In this document: positions 10,782-21,722 of the stretch, in pieces
Layout: every line of letters starts with the position of its first letter
Numbering within the stretch: position 1 is the first letter of the stretch
NCBI GenBank assembly: GCA_028274465.1
Contig: CM051457.1
Coordinates: 103,911,982-103,975,981 of the forward strand
Direction: 5' to 3'
Length of the DNA stretch: 64,000 bases
Source: Plantago ovata
Lineage: Eukaryota; Streptophyta; Magnoliopsida; Lamiales; Plantaginaceae
Notes under the pieces: generated by a model
Databases searched by the model: none
What the model was told of the DNA's origin: nothing
Seen by the model: only the letters and a program-made list of their open reading frames with translations
Program-made: the position numbers and the translations under genes

Positions 10782-12155
10782 TGATGAACGGGATTGTCAG
10801 ACTCGAACAATCAAATGAATTTTTTTAAAAGCCAAAGGGCAACTCACAACTACACAAAACACATAGTGCAGAGGTAAGATGACCTCGAGTGTCGATCTCT
10901 AGGGACTTAACTAGCTTTAACTACGATAACTAGTAAATAAATTCAGTAAAAAAATTTAACTTAGCTTTACTTAACAATATATGACGAGAACTGGTGATAG
11001 TAATGCTCATTCTAAGCATCGGGTTCTAATTATGCATGAAAGTGCAACACGTACTGCTTTAAAAGTAATTCGAACTGATCTTGCTGTGGGAATTGTTTTC
11101 ACCATATCAGACAACTCTCCATTCGGAGAGGATACTGTCGCAAGGTTTCCACCCAAACGCTCGATCAGAACAAACACGAAAAGACAGGTTTTGACATGTA
11201 TTTTGAAAGCCTCTTATCTATACTAATACTAGGCTAAGGTTGCCAGGCTTAGTGCAAACAGTACTTGATAATTGTAAATATTGAAAACGATGATCTTGAA
11301 TTGTCCTATTGTTTCTAACACTTTTATACGAAGATAGTTGGCTTAGTCGGATCAACAATTCGAATATCACAAATCTACAAGTAAAAGATTCAGAAACTCA
11401 ATCATGCACAATATGAACCCTAGCTACGAATTTACATACTATCACCAACTAGATATTTAGCTACTCATATAAAAAACGTAATCAACAATAACAATCATAG
11501 ATGAAAACATGGTTGAATTGAAAGATAAAGTGCAAAAAATAGTGAGATACAAAGTTACCACCGAGGGTTGTCAATCTCCGGTGAGTTGCTAAACTCACAA
11601 AGATCTAGCAAGGTGAGATCAATAGATGTCCAAATCTCTACCTTGATGCTCCAAATCGCTAAGGAAAAGTAGTTCTAAGTCAAAGAAAACCTAGAACAAG
11701 GTCTAGGGTTTATGTCTGCAAAAGTATGAATGAAGATATGAAAATTCGCAACTTTTATAAAATATATATATCTGCCCCGTAAGGCTCCTAGGCGGACCGC
11801 CTGGTACCAGGCCGTGTGCGCCTGACACCAAGTTGACCGCCTGGTATGCCCGTGCTTTGGCTGTCAAGTCTTCAACTTTTGGTCTTTGGCACGTCTTTAA
11901 GCTCCGAAACTTGGTCTTTTGGCTTGGAAACACGTCCCGGTACTCCTTGACACACCACGGGTGATCTCGTTGCACCAAAACTTCAATGTTTCGCCATGAT
12001 TCATATCCAAAAGTGTGATTTTCACCTAAATCCTAAAAATAACAAAGAAAATGGAAACGTGACACTATTCTAACAAAATGCAGTAAAATGCATACGAGAG
12101 GATAGCTAAATTAGTGAAAAAGAACCGAATGAAAGTGTAAAAAACACTGTCATCA
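10782..12155 (-). repeat. LTR unit B1 of a tandem LTR array
   Basis: It starts TGATGAACGGGATTGTCAGA inside the Copia2 RNase H domain and ends CACTGTCATCA. Homology to the LTRs of element A and the position of the TATA box show that the element strand is minus. After the spacer AACAATT (12156-12162) the next unit starts. B1 and B2 are closest to each other: both keep a stretch near 11480 that B3 and B4 lack. The short open frame at 10981-11226 recurs in all units and is LTR sequence, not a gene. Confidence 0.85.
11756..11844 (-). promoter_or_regulatory. B1 LTR promoter: palindromes and TATA region
   Basis: Degraded GC palindromes are centred at about 11796 (GGCGGACCGCC), 11816 and 11836, 20 bp apart. 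On the minus strand they lie just upstream of an AT-rich TATA region (11756-11771). Register and position match the intact clusters in B2 and C, although the arms have decayed. Confidence 0.5.
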
Positions 12156-12162
12156 AACAATT

Positions 12163-13338
12163 TGATGAACGAGATTCTCAGACTCGCACAATCAAATGAA
12201 TTTGTTTAAAAGTCAAAGGGCAACTCACAACTACACAAAACACGTAGTGCAGAGGTAAGATGACCTCGAGTGTCGATCTCTAGGGACTTAACTAGCTTTA
12301 ACTACGATAACTACTAAATAAATTCAGTAAACAAATTTAACTTAGCTTTACTTAACAATATATGACGAGAACTGGTGATAGTAATGCTCATTCTAAGCAT
12401 CGGGTTCTAATTATGCATGAAAGTGCAACACATACTGCTTTAAAAGTAATTCGAACTGATCTTGCTGTGGGAATTGTTTTCACCATATCAGACAACTCTC
12501 CATTCGGAGAGGATACTGTTGCAAGGTTTCCACCCAAACGCTCGATCAGAACAAACACCAAAAGACAGGTTTTGACATGTATTTTGAAAGCATCTTATCT
12601 ATACTAATACTAGGCTAAGGTTGCCAGGCTTAGTGCAAACAGTACTTGATAATTGTAAATATTGAAAACGATGATCTTGAATTGTCCTATTGTTTCTAAC
12701 ACTTTTATACGAAGATAGTTGGCTTAGTCGGATCAACAATTCGAATATCACAAATCTACAAGTAAAAGATTCAGAAACTCAATCATGCACAATATGAACC
12801 CTAGCTACGAATTTACATACTATCACCAACTAGATATTTAGCTACTCATAAAAAACGTAATCAACAATAACAATCATAGATGAAAACATGGTTGAATTGA
12901 AAGATAAAGTGCAAAAAATAGTGAGATACAAAGTTACCACCGAGGGTTGTCAATCTCCGGTGAGTTGCTAAACTCACAAAGATCTAGCAAGGTGAGATCA
13001 ATAGATGTCCAAATCTCTACCTTGATGCTCCAAATCGCTAAGAAAAAGTAGTTCTAAGTCAAAGAAAACCTAGAACAAGGTCTAGGGTTTATGTCTGCTA
13101 AAGTATGAATGAAGATATGAAAATTCGCAACTTTTATAAAATGTATACATCTGCCACGTCAGGCTCCCAGGCGCGGTGCGCCTGACACCAGGCTGACCGC
13201 CTGGTGTGCCAGGCGGTGCGCCTGGCACGGGCAGAGAGCTGCCCTTGCTTTTCTTCCTCCAAGTCTTCAACTTTTGGTCTTTGGCACGTCTTTAAACTCT
13301 GAAACTTGGTCTTTTGGCTTGGAAACACGTCCCGGTAC
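12163..13338 (-). repeat. LTR unit B2, left part (interrupted by gypsy A)
   Basis: It is nearly identical to B1 over its length. At 13338 the sequence (CCCGGTAC) breaks where element A begins. The expected continuation, seen in B1 from 11944, is missing for about 160 bp, and the unit resumes at 21665. The spacer AACAATT (12156-12162) precedes it. Confidence 0.85.
13134..13248 (-). promoter_or_regulatory. B2 LTR promoter: four phased palindromes
   Basis: Palindromes CAGGCGC-GGT-GCGCCTG, CCAGGC-TGACC-GCCTGG, CCAGGCG-GTG-CGCCTGG and an imperfect GCACGGGCAG-AGAG-CTGCCCTTGC are centred at about 13176, 13196, 13217 and 13236, so spacing is 20-21 bp. The AT-rich TATA region (13134-13148) is adjacent, downstream on the minus strand. 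This is the best-preserved B cluster. Confidence 0.6.
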
Positions 13339-14616
13339 TGATGAACGGAGATTTGTCAGGTCCCGGTTCAGTCAAATAAATTTTTTATTAAGCCAAAGGC
13401 AATCCACAACTACAACGAAAACCGTAGTGTAGCAGTAGAATGACTCGAGTGTCGTTCTCTCAGGACTATAACTTGCTTTATCTATTTAACAAGAGAGTAT
13501 AAAAACAGCAGACAGATAGCAATAGGGGGTTTCTAGCAGATAATGGAGATTGGTGATAGTATGGTCCTTCTTAACATAATGGGTCGATAATCATGCATAA
13601 ATTCCTCGGTCTTGCATAGAGATCTTTGAATCAATCTAGTGTCCTGTTGCAAGTATTAAGCACTACGAAGATAATTTGGTCTGACTAGTCAATCACGATT
13701 GTCCTAATGTGTTCCGTAATTATTCAACACTACGAAGATAATTGGTCTGATGGTCGACTAGTGTCCAATTGTGCATAATAATCAATACAACATACGAGAA
13801 TTTTGGTTACAACTGATCAACGAAATAAAGCAATGACACGGAGTATAATGCGCGATATAGCCATTAGCATGATTATCTTCCCTCGCTAAGAATTCACATA
13901 CTACTACCAATGATAAGTTTAGCTACTCATAATAGGCATGCAATCAACAGAAATCATAGAAGAAAACATGTTGAAAGAATATAATAAAATAAGTAGAATA
14001 AAACTGTAAGATACAAAGTTACCGAAGGTTGTCAGTCTCCGGATGATTGCGGTCCTACGAGCTTCAAACTGCTATGAAAAAGTATCCCCTAAGCTGCAGA
14101 ACTCCCAGGACAGGCCCCGGGAAGTCCCTACCTAAAACTATAGAGAGAGGTAAGAAAGTAGGTCTGGAAAGATATGATTTTCGGAGAGAAAACTGAGCAC
14201 TATATATAGGACCCGAAAAAACTCTGTGGCGGTTCGCCGCAGGTTGGGGCGGTTCGCCCCCCGGCTTTTTCGCGGAATTCCGCATTTTTCGACGCGGTTT
14301 TGGATTTCTTCACCGTTTCGGACTCGGTTTCTGACTTCTAGTGGCCTTCTAACCTCCAGATTCGACTCCTAGACTCCAAATCCTATCCGGAAACCTTCAG
14401 ATACTCCAAATAGGCTTCTGGAACACCAATTCCTTGTCAACTTCAATATAATTGCCCGGAAATCTTCGAATTTCAACCAAAACCTGTAAAATAAAATCTA
14501 AAGGGAAACGTGACACTATTCTAATAAAATGTACTAAAATATTGCTAAATTAACATAGAGGATAGCTAAAATAGGTGAAAAAAACTCGAATGAAAGTGTA
14601 AAATACACATTCATCA
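13339..14616 (-). repeat. Gypsy A 3' LTR (1278 bp)
   Basis: It starts TGATGAACGGAGATTTGTCA and ends ACACATTCATCA, with short inverted termini TGATGAA/TTCATCA. The TATA box is TATATATAG (14201-14209 on the + strand; CTATATATA on the minus strand). GC palindromes GGCGGTTCGCC (centre 14233) and GGGGCGGTTCGCCCC (centre 14253) lie just upstream of it on the element strand. The sequence between about 14064 and 14285 contains an open frame that is only LTR. Confidence 0.92.
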
Positions 14617-14629
14617 AACTCCCCAAACC
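14617..14629 (-). other. Gypsy A polypurine tract
   Basis: On the minus strand the tract GGTTTGGGGAGTT directly precedes the 3' LTR, identical to the tract of element C at 1632-1644. Confidence 0.75.
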
Positions 14630-16144
14630 GAACCTTTGCTTGTCCTCAAGCAACTAAGCTAGACTCTAATACAAAAAACATGCAAGACACAAAATGGAGT
14701 TTCATGCCAAATAAAATGAACTAATCTACTGAATCTATCAAATAACATATGAACAAAGACCATATAAATCAAAGCATGAATATAGGTTGAAGAATACCTC
14801 GATTGACTTATACACATCCACATAAGCACTTATGTCAAGACATGATAGTCTCTCGTAACATTCTCTACCTGGACCTAGTCAGTGACGACGTAATGATGCA
14901 TGCTAAGATACGAATGGTTGTCCCGTGCCTATGAAACTGAGGGCTTACTGCTGTTCCACCATGTTAAGACTTTTCCTCAAAAGAGGTCGAACCAGTACTG
15001 GCTCTCATCAAACGAAGGAGGGTTCCCTATAAAAAACAACACTCCCCTATTCTACCCATCTCTCAAGTAAAGTGTTAAGCTATTCACCACTTCCTGAATG
15101 GCAGGACGAGGGTGGTCTAGAACAGATGACACTCAAGACAAAAAAGATAAAAGATAGAAAACACGATTACGAACATTACGAAAATGAAAAAGACTCAAAC
15201 TTTGCTAAACTGCTATTTGGCTTTCTTTTTGGACTCTTCTTTGCTCTTTTGGGGTCTTCTCTTTTTTTCTTTTTTTTCTTTCCTGGTTCTTTTTTCTTTT
15301 TTTCTTTTTCTCTTTTCTCTGGAATTTTTCTTTCTTTTTTTTCGATTTTTTTCTAGCCAGCAGTAGCATAACAAAAAGAGAAACAAAATGACTCACACGA
15401 CTTCCCCAAACCTATTCGAAAGAATAGGTTGGAGTACAAAATTTACGGAAAAGGAAAATAAACTCACGATACGAAAATGAAAAACAGAAACAAGTCTAAT
15501 GATGGTGTAACCCCCTCCCCAAACCTATTCGGAAGAATAGGTTATAAACAAAGGATCACACAACCTCACACTACCTCCTTCCTAGGCATTTAGCAATCTC
15601 AAAGCATGGTGAAGACTTGTTGCCTCTTAGGTACATAATTACTCGGGAAACAACCATAAGGCCCTAACATGCATCATCCTATAAAGGCCTTCGTGAACCG
15701 CAGTAGAGAAAACACCACTAAGTGATGTCGAGACTACCAAGCTTAACTAAGAGCAATACATAAATGTGACAAGCCAAGCGAGAAAAACCTCAAACAAATT
15801 CATAGAGATGAAGCATACGATTAATGGCATAGCTAGTTGATCTACCCAATAAAAAAGTTCAAAAAATTCGGCAAAGAACTCCATATAAAACATGCAAAAC
15901 TATCCTAGGATGAATGCAACCTAAAAAATCTAAGAAAGCAGTAAACGTGCAAATGCAAATGCAAGCAAAGAACAAGATACTAATCGACACAAAGCCAAAC
16001 AATACTTAACATCATGGTTCACATCCCATCCCCCTTACGATTCTTAAACTAGCCCCTAGCAAAAGAGAATGAGTAATAAGAAGTGATACTAGATGCTACC
16101 GAAGGGTTTGGCCTCGGTCGGCTGAGAGTGGACATGTGGAAGGA
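14630..16144 (-). other. Gypsy A 3' untranslated internal region
   Basis: No gene is credible here. The open frames around 15072-15396 come from a pyrimidine-rich tract (about 15219-15355, purine-rich on the element strand) that also exists in element C. Two stem-loops, AACCTATTC / loop / GAATAGGTT on the minus strand, lie at 15409-15430 and 15522-15543. The stretch is collinear with 100-1644 of element C. Confidence 0.7.
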
Positions 16145-17450
16145 CTAATCATCGGGATGGTAGTCCCCATAAAAGTCACTCCACATGTCATTCATGAGCT
16201 CATTGGACTGTCGTAGAGCTTCCTGTTGTTGCTGGATGAGCCGTTGCTGCTCCCACATGTGCTGCCTATCCTCTCGGCGATGCTCCTCGAATATCTCCCA
16301 ATCGCGGTTGTGCTGGACAATGTGCCTGTCGATGTCCTGTCGCATGGCCGCGTTGTTGGCATCAATTCTGTCGAAACGGCTGTCGAGGTAGGTACGGAAT
16401 TCGGAGAAGTCAATTCCTCCAGACCCCTGTGGTGCTCCAGCTGGTGCATGCGGTGCTTGATGGACAAACGGAATATCTGGGATAGGGGCTTCGCCAACAT
16501 CGGCCTCCATAAGCATCCTCATGATCGGAATCATTTGGCTGGAATGGTGCTCCTACATCAGCAGCGGCTGCTGTGGGGTTCCTCAACTGATACCTGTTGA
16601 GCTGTACCTCAATGGTCGAGGGTGAAAGGGAAGCGACCTCGCAATCCCCCTCCTCAATATCATCGACCCCATGATATTTGCAGTAGGCTGTGATGAAGCT
16701 CGGGAAGATGAAAGGCTTCCTCTTCTTTTCCCAGTGGCGCTCGTACTCCTCATACATAATGTGCCCTATGTCGATCTGATGTCCGTCTATGAGGCAGTAG
16801 AGGAGCTCAGCGTAGTAGGGCTAAATCCATGTGTCATTCTTCCTCGGGATCAAGTCGGAGATGCAAAATTTCATCATCACCTTAGCTTCGATGCTAAGGT
16901 CGCTATAACTGATCCGTCCAGGTGCTGCCCCAACTTCCGGATATCGGTACTCCCCGTTGCAGATCACGTCGGTGATGTGTCTCCCTATCCCCCTAGTGAT
17001 CCTCGAATACAAGTAGGCGTGGTCGCTCTCTGTAAATTCCAAGTTCCCGAAATGGATGAAGGAAGAAATGTACTCTGGGTTCCATGGTATAATCAGGCCT
17101 CGGACTAACACCCCATTCTTCTCGTCGAGATCCGTGTACCCAGTGTAGAAATCTCGGAGGAGGCTCTCGTCGTAGCCTTTGAACCTGTCGGAACTGTACC
17201 ATGCCCAATTCCTTTGTGACCCCAAACGTGACAGCGTCCTATATCCCGCTCTACCTGCCGCGGACTCAGGAATGTCAATCCTCCTATCTAGGATGATCGA
17301 CCTTCCTCCGTCGGCCATCTCCGCCTCTAGCCTTTGTCTCACCTCTATTGCAGCGGCAGACAACTCGTACAAATCGTGAGATGGTTGGGAGCTTGATGCC
17401 ACTCCCTTCCCCTTTTTGCTAGAGCCGGCTCTCCTTGTCCTCGGTGCCAT
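16145..17450 (-). pseudogene. Gypsy A ORF2: plant transposon protein of unknown function
   Basis: It starts ATG 17450 (MAPRTRRAGSSKKGKGVASS), a basic Ser-rich N-terminus. A globular region follows, with WYSSDRFKGYDESLLRDFY, PWNPEYISSFIHFG and KPFIFPSFITAYCKYHGV, and then a glutamine-rich coiled-coil-like C-terminus. It resembles the plant 'putative plant transposon protein' and Athila ORF1-type family; no enzymatic motif is visible. It is broken by a TAG near 16822 (where the 24-25 kb copy has Gln) and by a frameshift near 16540. About 430 residues would be expected. It lies 3' of gag-pro, where other elements have env-like ORFs, and has its own palindrome-rich upstream region. Confidence 0.7.
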
Positions 17451-17687
17451 GATTCCTCAAATCCGGAAATTGAATGATCTAGGAGGAAATTTGTTCGGAT
17501 AGAATGATAGAGCACGTAATGGGCTTCGAATGAAGCTAAAGAACACACAAAATGATGGAGAGATGAAGAAGTTATGAAGATTTGAAGTTATTTTGAATAT
17601 GGAGGAAATTTTGGAGTTTGGAAGATGAAAATGGAGGAAAATGGGGGTTTGGGGAAGAAACCCCCGTTTTTTACAATCTGATGGTGT

Positions 17688-17791
17688 GGGGCGGTTCGCC
17701 CCACACCTGGGGCGGACCGCCCCGTGCGGGGCGAACCGCCCTGCGCGCCCAGAGCGCGCGCGCGCGCTCTGGTCGTGGGGCGATTCGCCCC
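17688..17791 (-). promoter_or_regulatory. Palindrome cluster upstream of ORF2
   Basis: GGGGCGGTTCGCCCC (centre 17695), GGGGCGGACCGCCCC (17716), GGGGCGAACCGCCC (17735) and GGGGCGATTCGCCCC (17784) lie about 240-340 bp upstream of the ORF2 start, together with an alternating GC palindrome AGAGCGCGCGCGCGCGCTCT near 17751-17770. The core GGCG-N3-CGCC is shared with the LTR promoter clusters. It may be an internal promoter/regulator for ORF2. No clear TATA box follows. Confidence 0.5.
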
Positions 17792-18081
17792 CCACTTTTA
17801 GGTGGGAGACGAACGTTTTTTGAAATAAAAATGCGGTTTTTAGTCCCCGAAAAAGTTTTTAGTCCCCGAAAAATCATTTTCCTCAAAAAATCACTCGAAA
17901 AGTCTCACTCGAACACAACATAAGCACATACGACACAGAACCGAACAAATTCACATATGAAAAGCAAATTGTTCAAGTAAGAATGCAAGCAATAAAGCGG
18001 TAAAAAAAGCGATAAAACCCCCCGGGTTGCCTCCCGGATAGTGCCATTGTTTAAAGTCTCTGACTCGACTCCTGTCTTTGC

Positions 18082-20241
18082 CTATCTTTTCCTTCTGAGG
18101 GTACTAGACTTCCCCTTCATGAGTCTCCTTCCCGTGCCTCGATCCTGTGAATAAGAGTGAACATAGACGTTAAGACCACTGTAATCAATAGTGTTAGAAG
18201 TATCGGGTGGATCAGGTGGATCTGATATGGCTTGCAACACATGTTGCTTGCCATCCACTTCGATAGTGCAAGTCCTTTGGTAGATGTCCATCACGGAGCG
18301 TAGCTTAGTCAAGAATGTTCGTCCTAAGAGTATGACATCCCCCGTTCCTGGTGCTGATGCTGGCATAATTACAAAATCGGTGTGGACAGAGGCTTCACCA
18401 ATTTTGACTAATACATTCTTCACAACGCCTTCGGGTTTCACAAGGGATCCATCCGCCAGTTGCACAATAGCCTTATGCATAGTTAGTTCTCCAAGGTTAC
18501 TCTTCTCGAAAACATTCAAAAGGAGCACATTAGAGTAGGATCCTGTGTCTAGTGTGGCTCGGACATCTTCAAGCTCCCCAATCCCGACCTTAACATCGAA
18601 ACTTTGAGGGAGTGGCTCGGGATCCTCTTGCTCCTCTTCACTCTTGTTAGTACCAAGGTCCTTTTCTTCTTCTTTGGCTTGTGGGGACAGTTCCCTCTTG
18701 CAACTCTCGCACTTAGCAACCTTGTTGATGGTGATTTCAACAGGTAGATCACCCACTAAGTTAATGGACAACGACTTCTCAGTGTTGCTAGGCAGTTTGC
18801 CTTGTTCCCTACTTGCTCCTCGGTCGATCAACTCTTGCATCTTTTGATGGGCAAGCCTAGTGCTCTCTTCCAACCTATCGAGCCTTGCCCTAGTCTTCTC
18901 GGAATCTTCTTCATAACGTTTGAGAAAACTCTGTGTGTGATCAACCATCTTCTGCAAGTTCTCCATCAGCTGAGCCGACTTCGACTTCGGTGGCTCTTTC
19001 GGAGCGGGGTTTTCGCAGTGATCATTACCATAGTTCAGCCTACTACGGTCTTGGTTAGGTCCATAAGTTTGGTTAGCCGGTGCATATCCTTGATTGTTAC
19101 GGTATCCTCTTCTCCATAATCCACCTCGAGGATTCCTACCGTCTTGTCAGTAGCTAACTTCTTGAGTGCCAAACTCCGTAGCAAAGGCTTCTTCTTCGCC
19201 TCCTCGAGTCCAGTTGCCATCATCGTATGCCAGCTCCGATCTACACATATGAGCCCCATGCCCATAATTCTTGCATATTCGGCATACTTCGTTCGAAACA
19301 GTTGTTCCGGTGGCGCTCTTGAGGACTTGCTTCAATTCGTTGGTAAAGCACTCGAATTGATCCCCATTCCCCCTATACATAGGGGCTTCTTGAGTCGGTG
19401 GAGCTTCAGGTCCACGTCTCCTAACCATTGCTCTTGGGTCCTTGAACTGCGAACCCTTAGCAAGCCTTTCGAAAACTGCCCAGACGGCTTCTGCGGTTTC
19501 CTCCCAAATATTGCCTCGGCATTGGAAATCCACCACTTGTTGGTTCTCGAAGGTTAGTCCATTGTAGAAGTGTTGGACTAGGTCAGAAAGTTCAAAACCA
19601 TGGTGAGGGCACTTGTTCGTGAGATCTTGGAACCTCTCGAACGCGGTGTAGATGGTCTCATCATAGTCTTGCTTGAATCCAGTGATCTGCGCCTTAAGCG
19701 CGGTAGTCAAGGTGTGAGGGAATTATTTCTCCATGAAAGCTGAAAAAACCTTTTCCCAAGTGTCCAGCGAGCCTGCTGGAAGAGAACTCAGCCATGACTT
19801 GGCTCTGTCGCCAAGTCCCATAGCAAAAATCTTCATCCTTAACTCATCTGTTGTTATGTCAGCTCCGAGTCGTGGGAGTTGGTTGACGAAATCATCGATA
19901 TCGTGCAAGTACCCCATCACATCTTCCCTTGATAAGCCATAGAACCTCGGAAGTTGTTGGAATGCGTGGTTCTTGATCTCCAGATCTCGGGTTGCAGACG
20001 AAAAGACAATCGCCGGTCCCCTCATACGATCCTTGGTGGGTTGTACCCATGCCTTCAGTGGTCTAGCTTCTGCCATTCCGTCGATTTCCTTGAAAAGACT
20101 AAGTAGAGATTCAGAGAAATCGGTTTCCTCTATTTCCTCTAGTGCGCGCCTTTCAAGTAGTCGCCTTCTTTGGTGGTAGACTCTGTCGATCTCAACAATT
20201 GAATTAGCAAGCGGTGTACCTGCAGAATGTGTATGTGGCAT
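18082..20241 (-). pseudogene. Gypsy A gag-protease polyprotein (two nonsense codons)
   Basis: One reading frame of 720 codons from ATG 20241 (MPHTHSAGTPLANSIVEIDR) is interrupted only by TAA at 19725-19723 and TGA at 19149-19147, probably single-base changes. Gag has the retrotransposon gag domain (PRFYGLSREDVMGYLHDIDDF, WLSSLPAGSLDTWEKVFSAF) and a CX2CX4HX4C zinc knuckle (CRICKNYGHGAHMC, near 19270). A coiled-coil-like segment (about 18840-18960) leads to an aspartic protease with the active-site motif LDTGS near 18545 and the ILLGR flap-side motif near 18320. The frame ends before any RT. As a gag donor it would depend on another element for pol. Confidence 0.85.
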
Positions 20242-20364
20242 ACACTATCTGTAATAGACTAGGAAAGCAGTATCAGAGAGAGATTAAAAAGGAAAACTAA
20301 AACTAATAGAGTTAGGAATCTAAAGCTGTAAATATAAACAAATTAAACAGAAAAAAGGAGTATA

Positions 20365-20383
20365 GTCCCCGGCAGCGGCGCCA
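20365..20383 (-). other. Gypsy A primer binding site (tRNA-Asp type)
   Basis: On the minus strand TGGCGCCGCTGCCGGGGAC begins three bases after the 5' LTR. This is close to the TGGCGCCGTTGCCGGGG site used by plant Athila/Tat gypsy elements, complementary to the 3' end of aspartate tRNA. Confidence 0.85.
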
Positions 20384-20386
20384 ATT

Positions 20387-21664
20387 TGATGAACGGAGAT
20401 TTGTCAGGTCCCGGTTCAGTCAAATAAATTTTTTATTAAGCCAAAGGCAATCCACAACTACAACGAAAACCGTAGTGTAGCAGTAGAATGACTCGAGTGT
20501 CGTTCTCTCAGGACTATAACTTGCTTTATCTATTTAACAAGAGAATATAAAAACAGCAGACAGATAGCAATAGGGGGTTTCTAGCAGATAATGGAGATTG
20601 GTGATAGTATGGTCCTTCTTAACATAATGGGTCGATAATCATGCATAAATTCCTCGGTCTTGCATAGAGATCTTTGAATCAATCTAGTGTCCTGTTGCAA
20701 GTATTAAGCACTACGAAGATAATTTGGTCTGACTAGTCAATCACGATTGTCCTAATGTGTTCCGTAATTATTCAACACTACGAAGATAATTGGTCTGATG
20801 GTCGACTAGTGTCCAATTGTGCATAATAATCAATACAACATACGAGAATTTTGGTTACAACTGATCAACGAAATAAAGCAATGACACGAAGTATAATGCG
20901 CGATATAGCCATTAGCATGATTATCTTCCCTCGCTAAGAATTCACATACTACCACCAATGATAAGTTTAGCTACTCATAATAGGCATGCAATCAACAGAA
21001 ATCATAGAAGAAAACATGTTGAAAGAATATAATAAAATAAGTAGAATAAAACTGTAAGATACAAAGTTACCGAAGGTTGTCAGTCTCCGGATGATTGCGG
21101 TCCTACGAGCTCCAAACTGCTATGAAAAAGTATCCCCTAAGCTGCAGAACTCCCAGGACAGACCCCGGGAAGTCCCTACCTAAAACTATAGAGAGAGGTA
21201 AGAAAGTAGGTCTGGAAAGATATGATTTTCAGAGAGAAAACTGAGCACTATATATAGGCCCCGAAAAAACTCTGGGGCGGTTCGCCGCAGGTTGGGGCGG
21301 TTCGCCCCCCGGCTTTTTCGCAGAATTCCGCGTTTTTCGACGCGGTTTTGGATTTCTTCACCTTTTCGGATTCGGTTTCTGACTTCTAGTGGCCTTCTAA
21401 CCTCCAGATTCGACCCCTAGACTCCAAATCCTATCCGGAAACCTTTAGATACTCCAAATAGGCTTCTGGAACACCAATTCCTTGTCAACTTCAATATAAT
21501 TGTCCGGAAATCTTCGAATTTCAAGCAAAACCTGTAAAATAAAATCTAAAGGGAAACGTGACACTATTCTAATAAAATGTACTAAAATATAGCAAAATTA
21601 ACATAGAGGATAGCTAAAATAGGTGAAAAAGACTCGAATGAAAGTGTAAAATACACATTCATCA
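20387..21664 (-). repeat. Gypsy A 5' LTR (1278 bp)
   Basis: It has the same length and ends as 13339-14616. Palindromes GGGGCGGTTCGCC and GGGGCGGTTCGCCCC are centred near 21280 and 21301. On the minus strand they lie upstream of the TATA box at about 21249-21257. Differences between the LTRs are scattered single bases with no length change. Confidence 0.92.
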
Positions 21665-21715
21665 GTTAAATTGGTGAAAAAGAACCGAATGAAAGTGTAA
21701 AAAACACTGTCATCA
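21665..21715 (-). repeat. LTR unit B2, right remnant (51 bp)
   Basis: GTTAAATTGGTG to CACTGTCATCA is the terminal part of a B unit. With the spacer AACAATT (21716-21722) it completes unit B2 on the far side of element A. About 160 bp of the unit is missing between 13338 and 21665. Confidence 0.75.
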
Positions 21716-21722
21716 AACAATT

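Larger units (their letters stand above)
13339..21664 (-). mobile_element. Gypsy A: complete non-autonomous LTR element (gag-pro-ORF2, no RT/IN)
   Basis: Two 1278-bp LTRs (13339-14616 and 20387-21664) of equal length bound 5.8 kb of internal DNA. On the minus strand the order is 5' LTR, primer binding site like tRNA-Asp, gag-protease (20241-18082), a palindrome cluster (17688-17791), ORF2 (17450-16145), a 3' untranslated region and a polypurine tract. No reverse transcriptase, RNase H or integrase motif is seen, and the space between gag-pro and ORF2 (about 630 bp) is too small for them. The LTRs differ at about 20 positions by my hand count, mostly transitions. No target duplication is found: flanks are GGTAC and GTTAA. 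Confidence 0.9.

Noticed and set aside
10981..13328. Recurring 60-95 codon open frames (MTRTGDSNAHSKHRV and others), also at 21922 and 23255
   Set aside because: They are inside every LTR unit B at the same place, have frame-disrupting differences and no known domain; best read as LTR sequence.
15072..15396. Phe/Ser-rich or Lys-rich open frames
   Set aside because: They come from a pyrimidine/purine tract in the gypsy 3' region; the same tract exists at 918-1056. No start context or protein motif.
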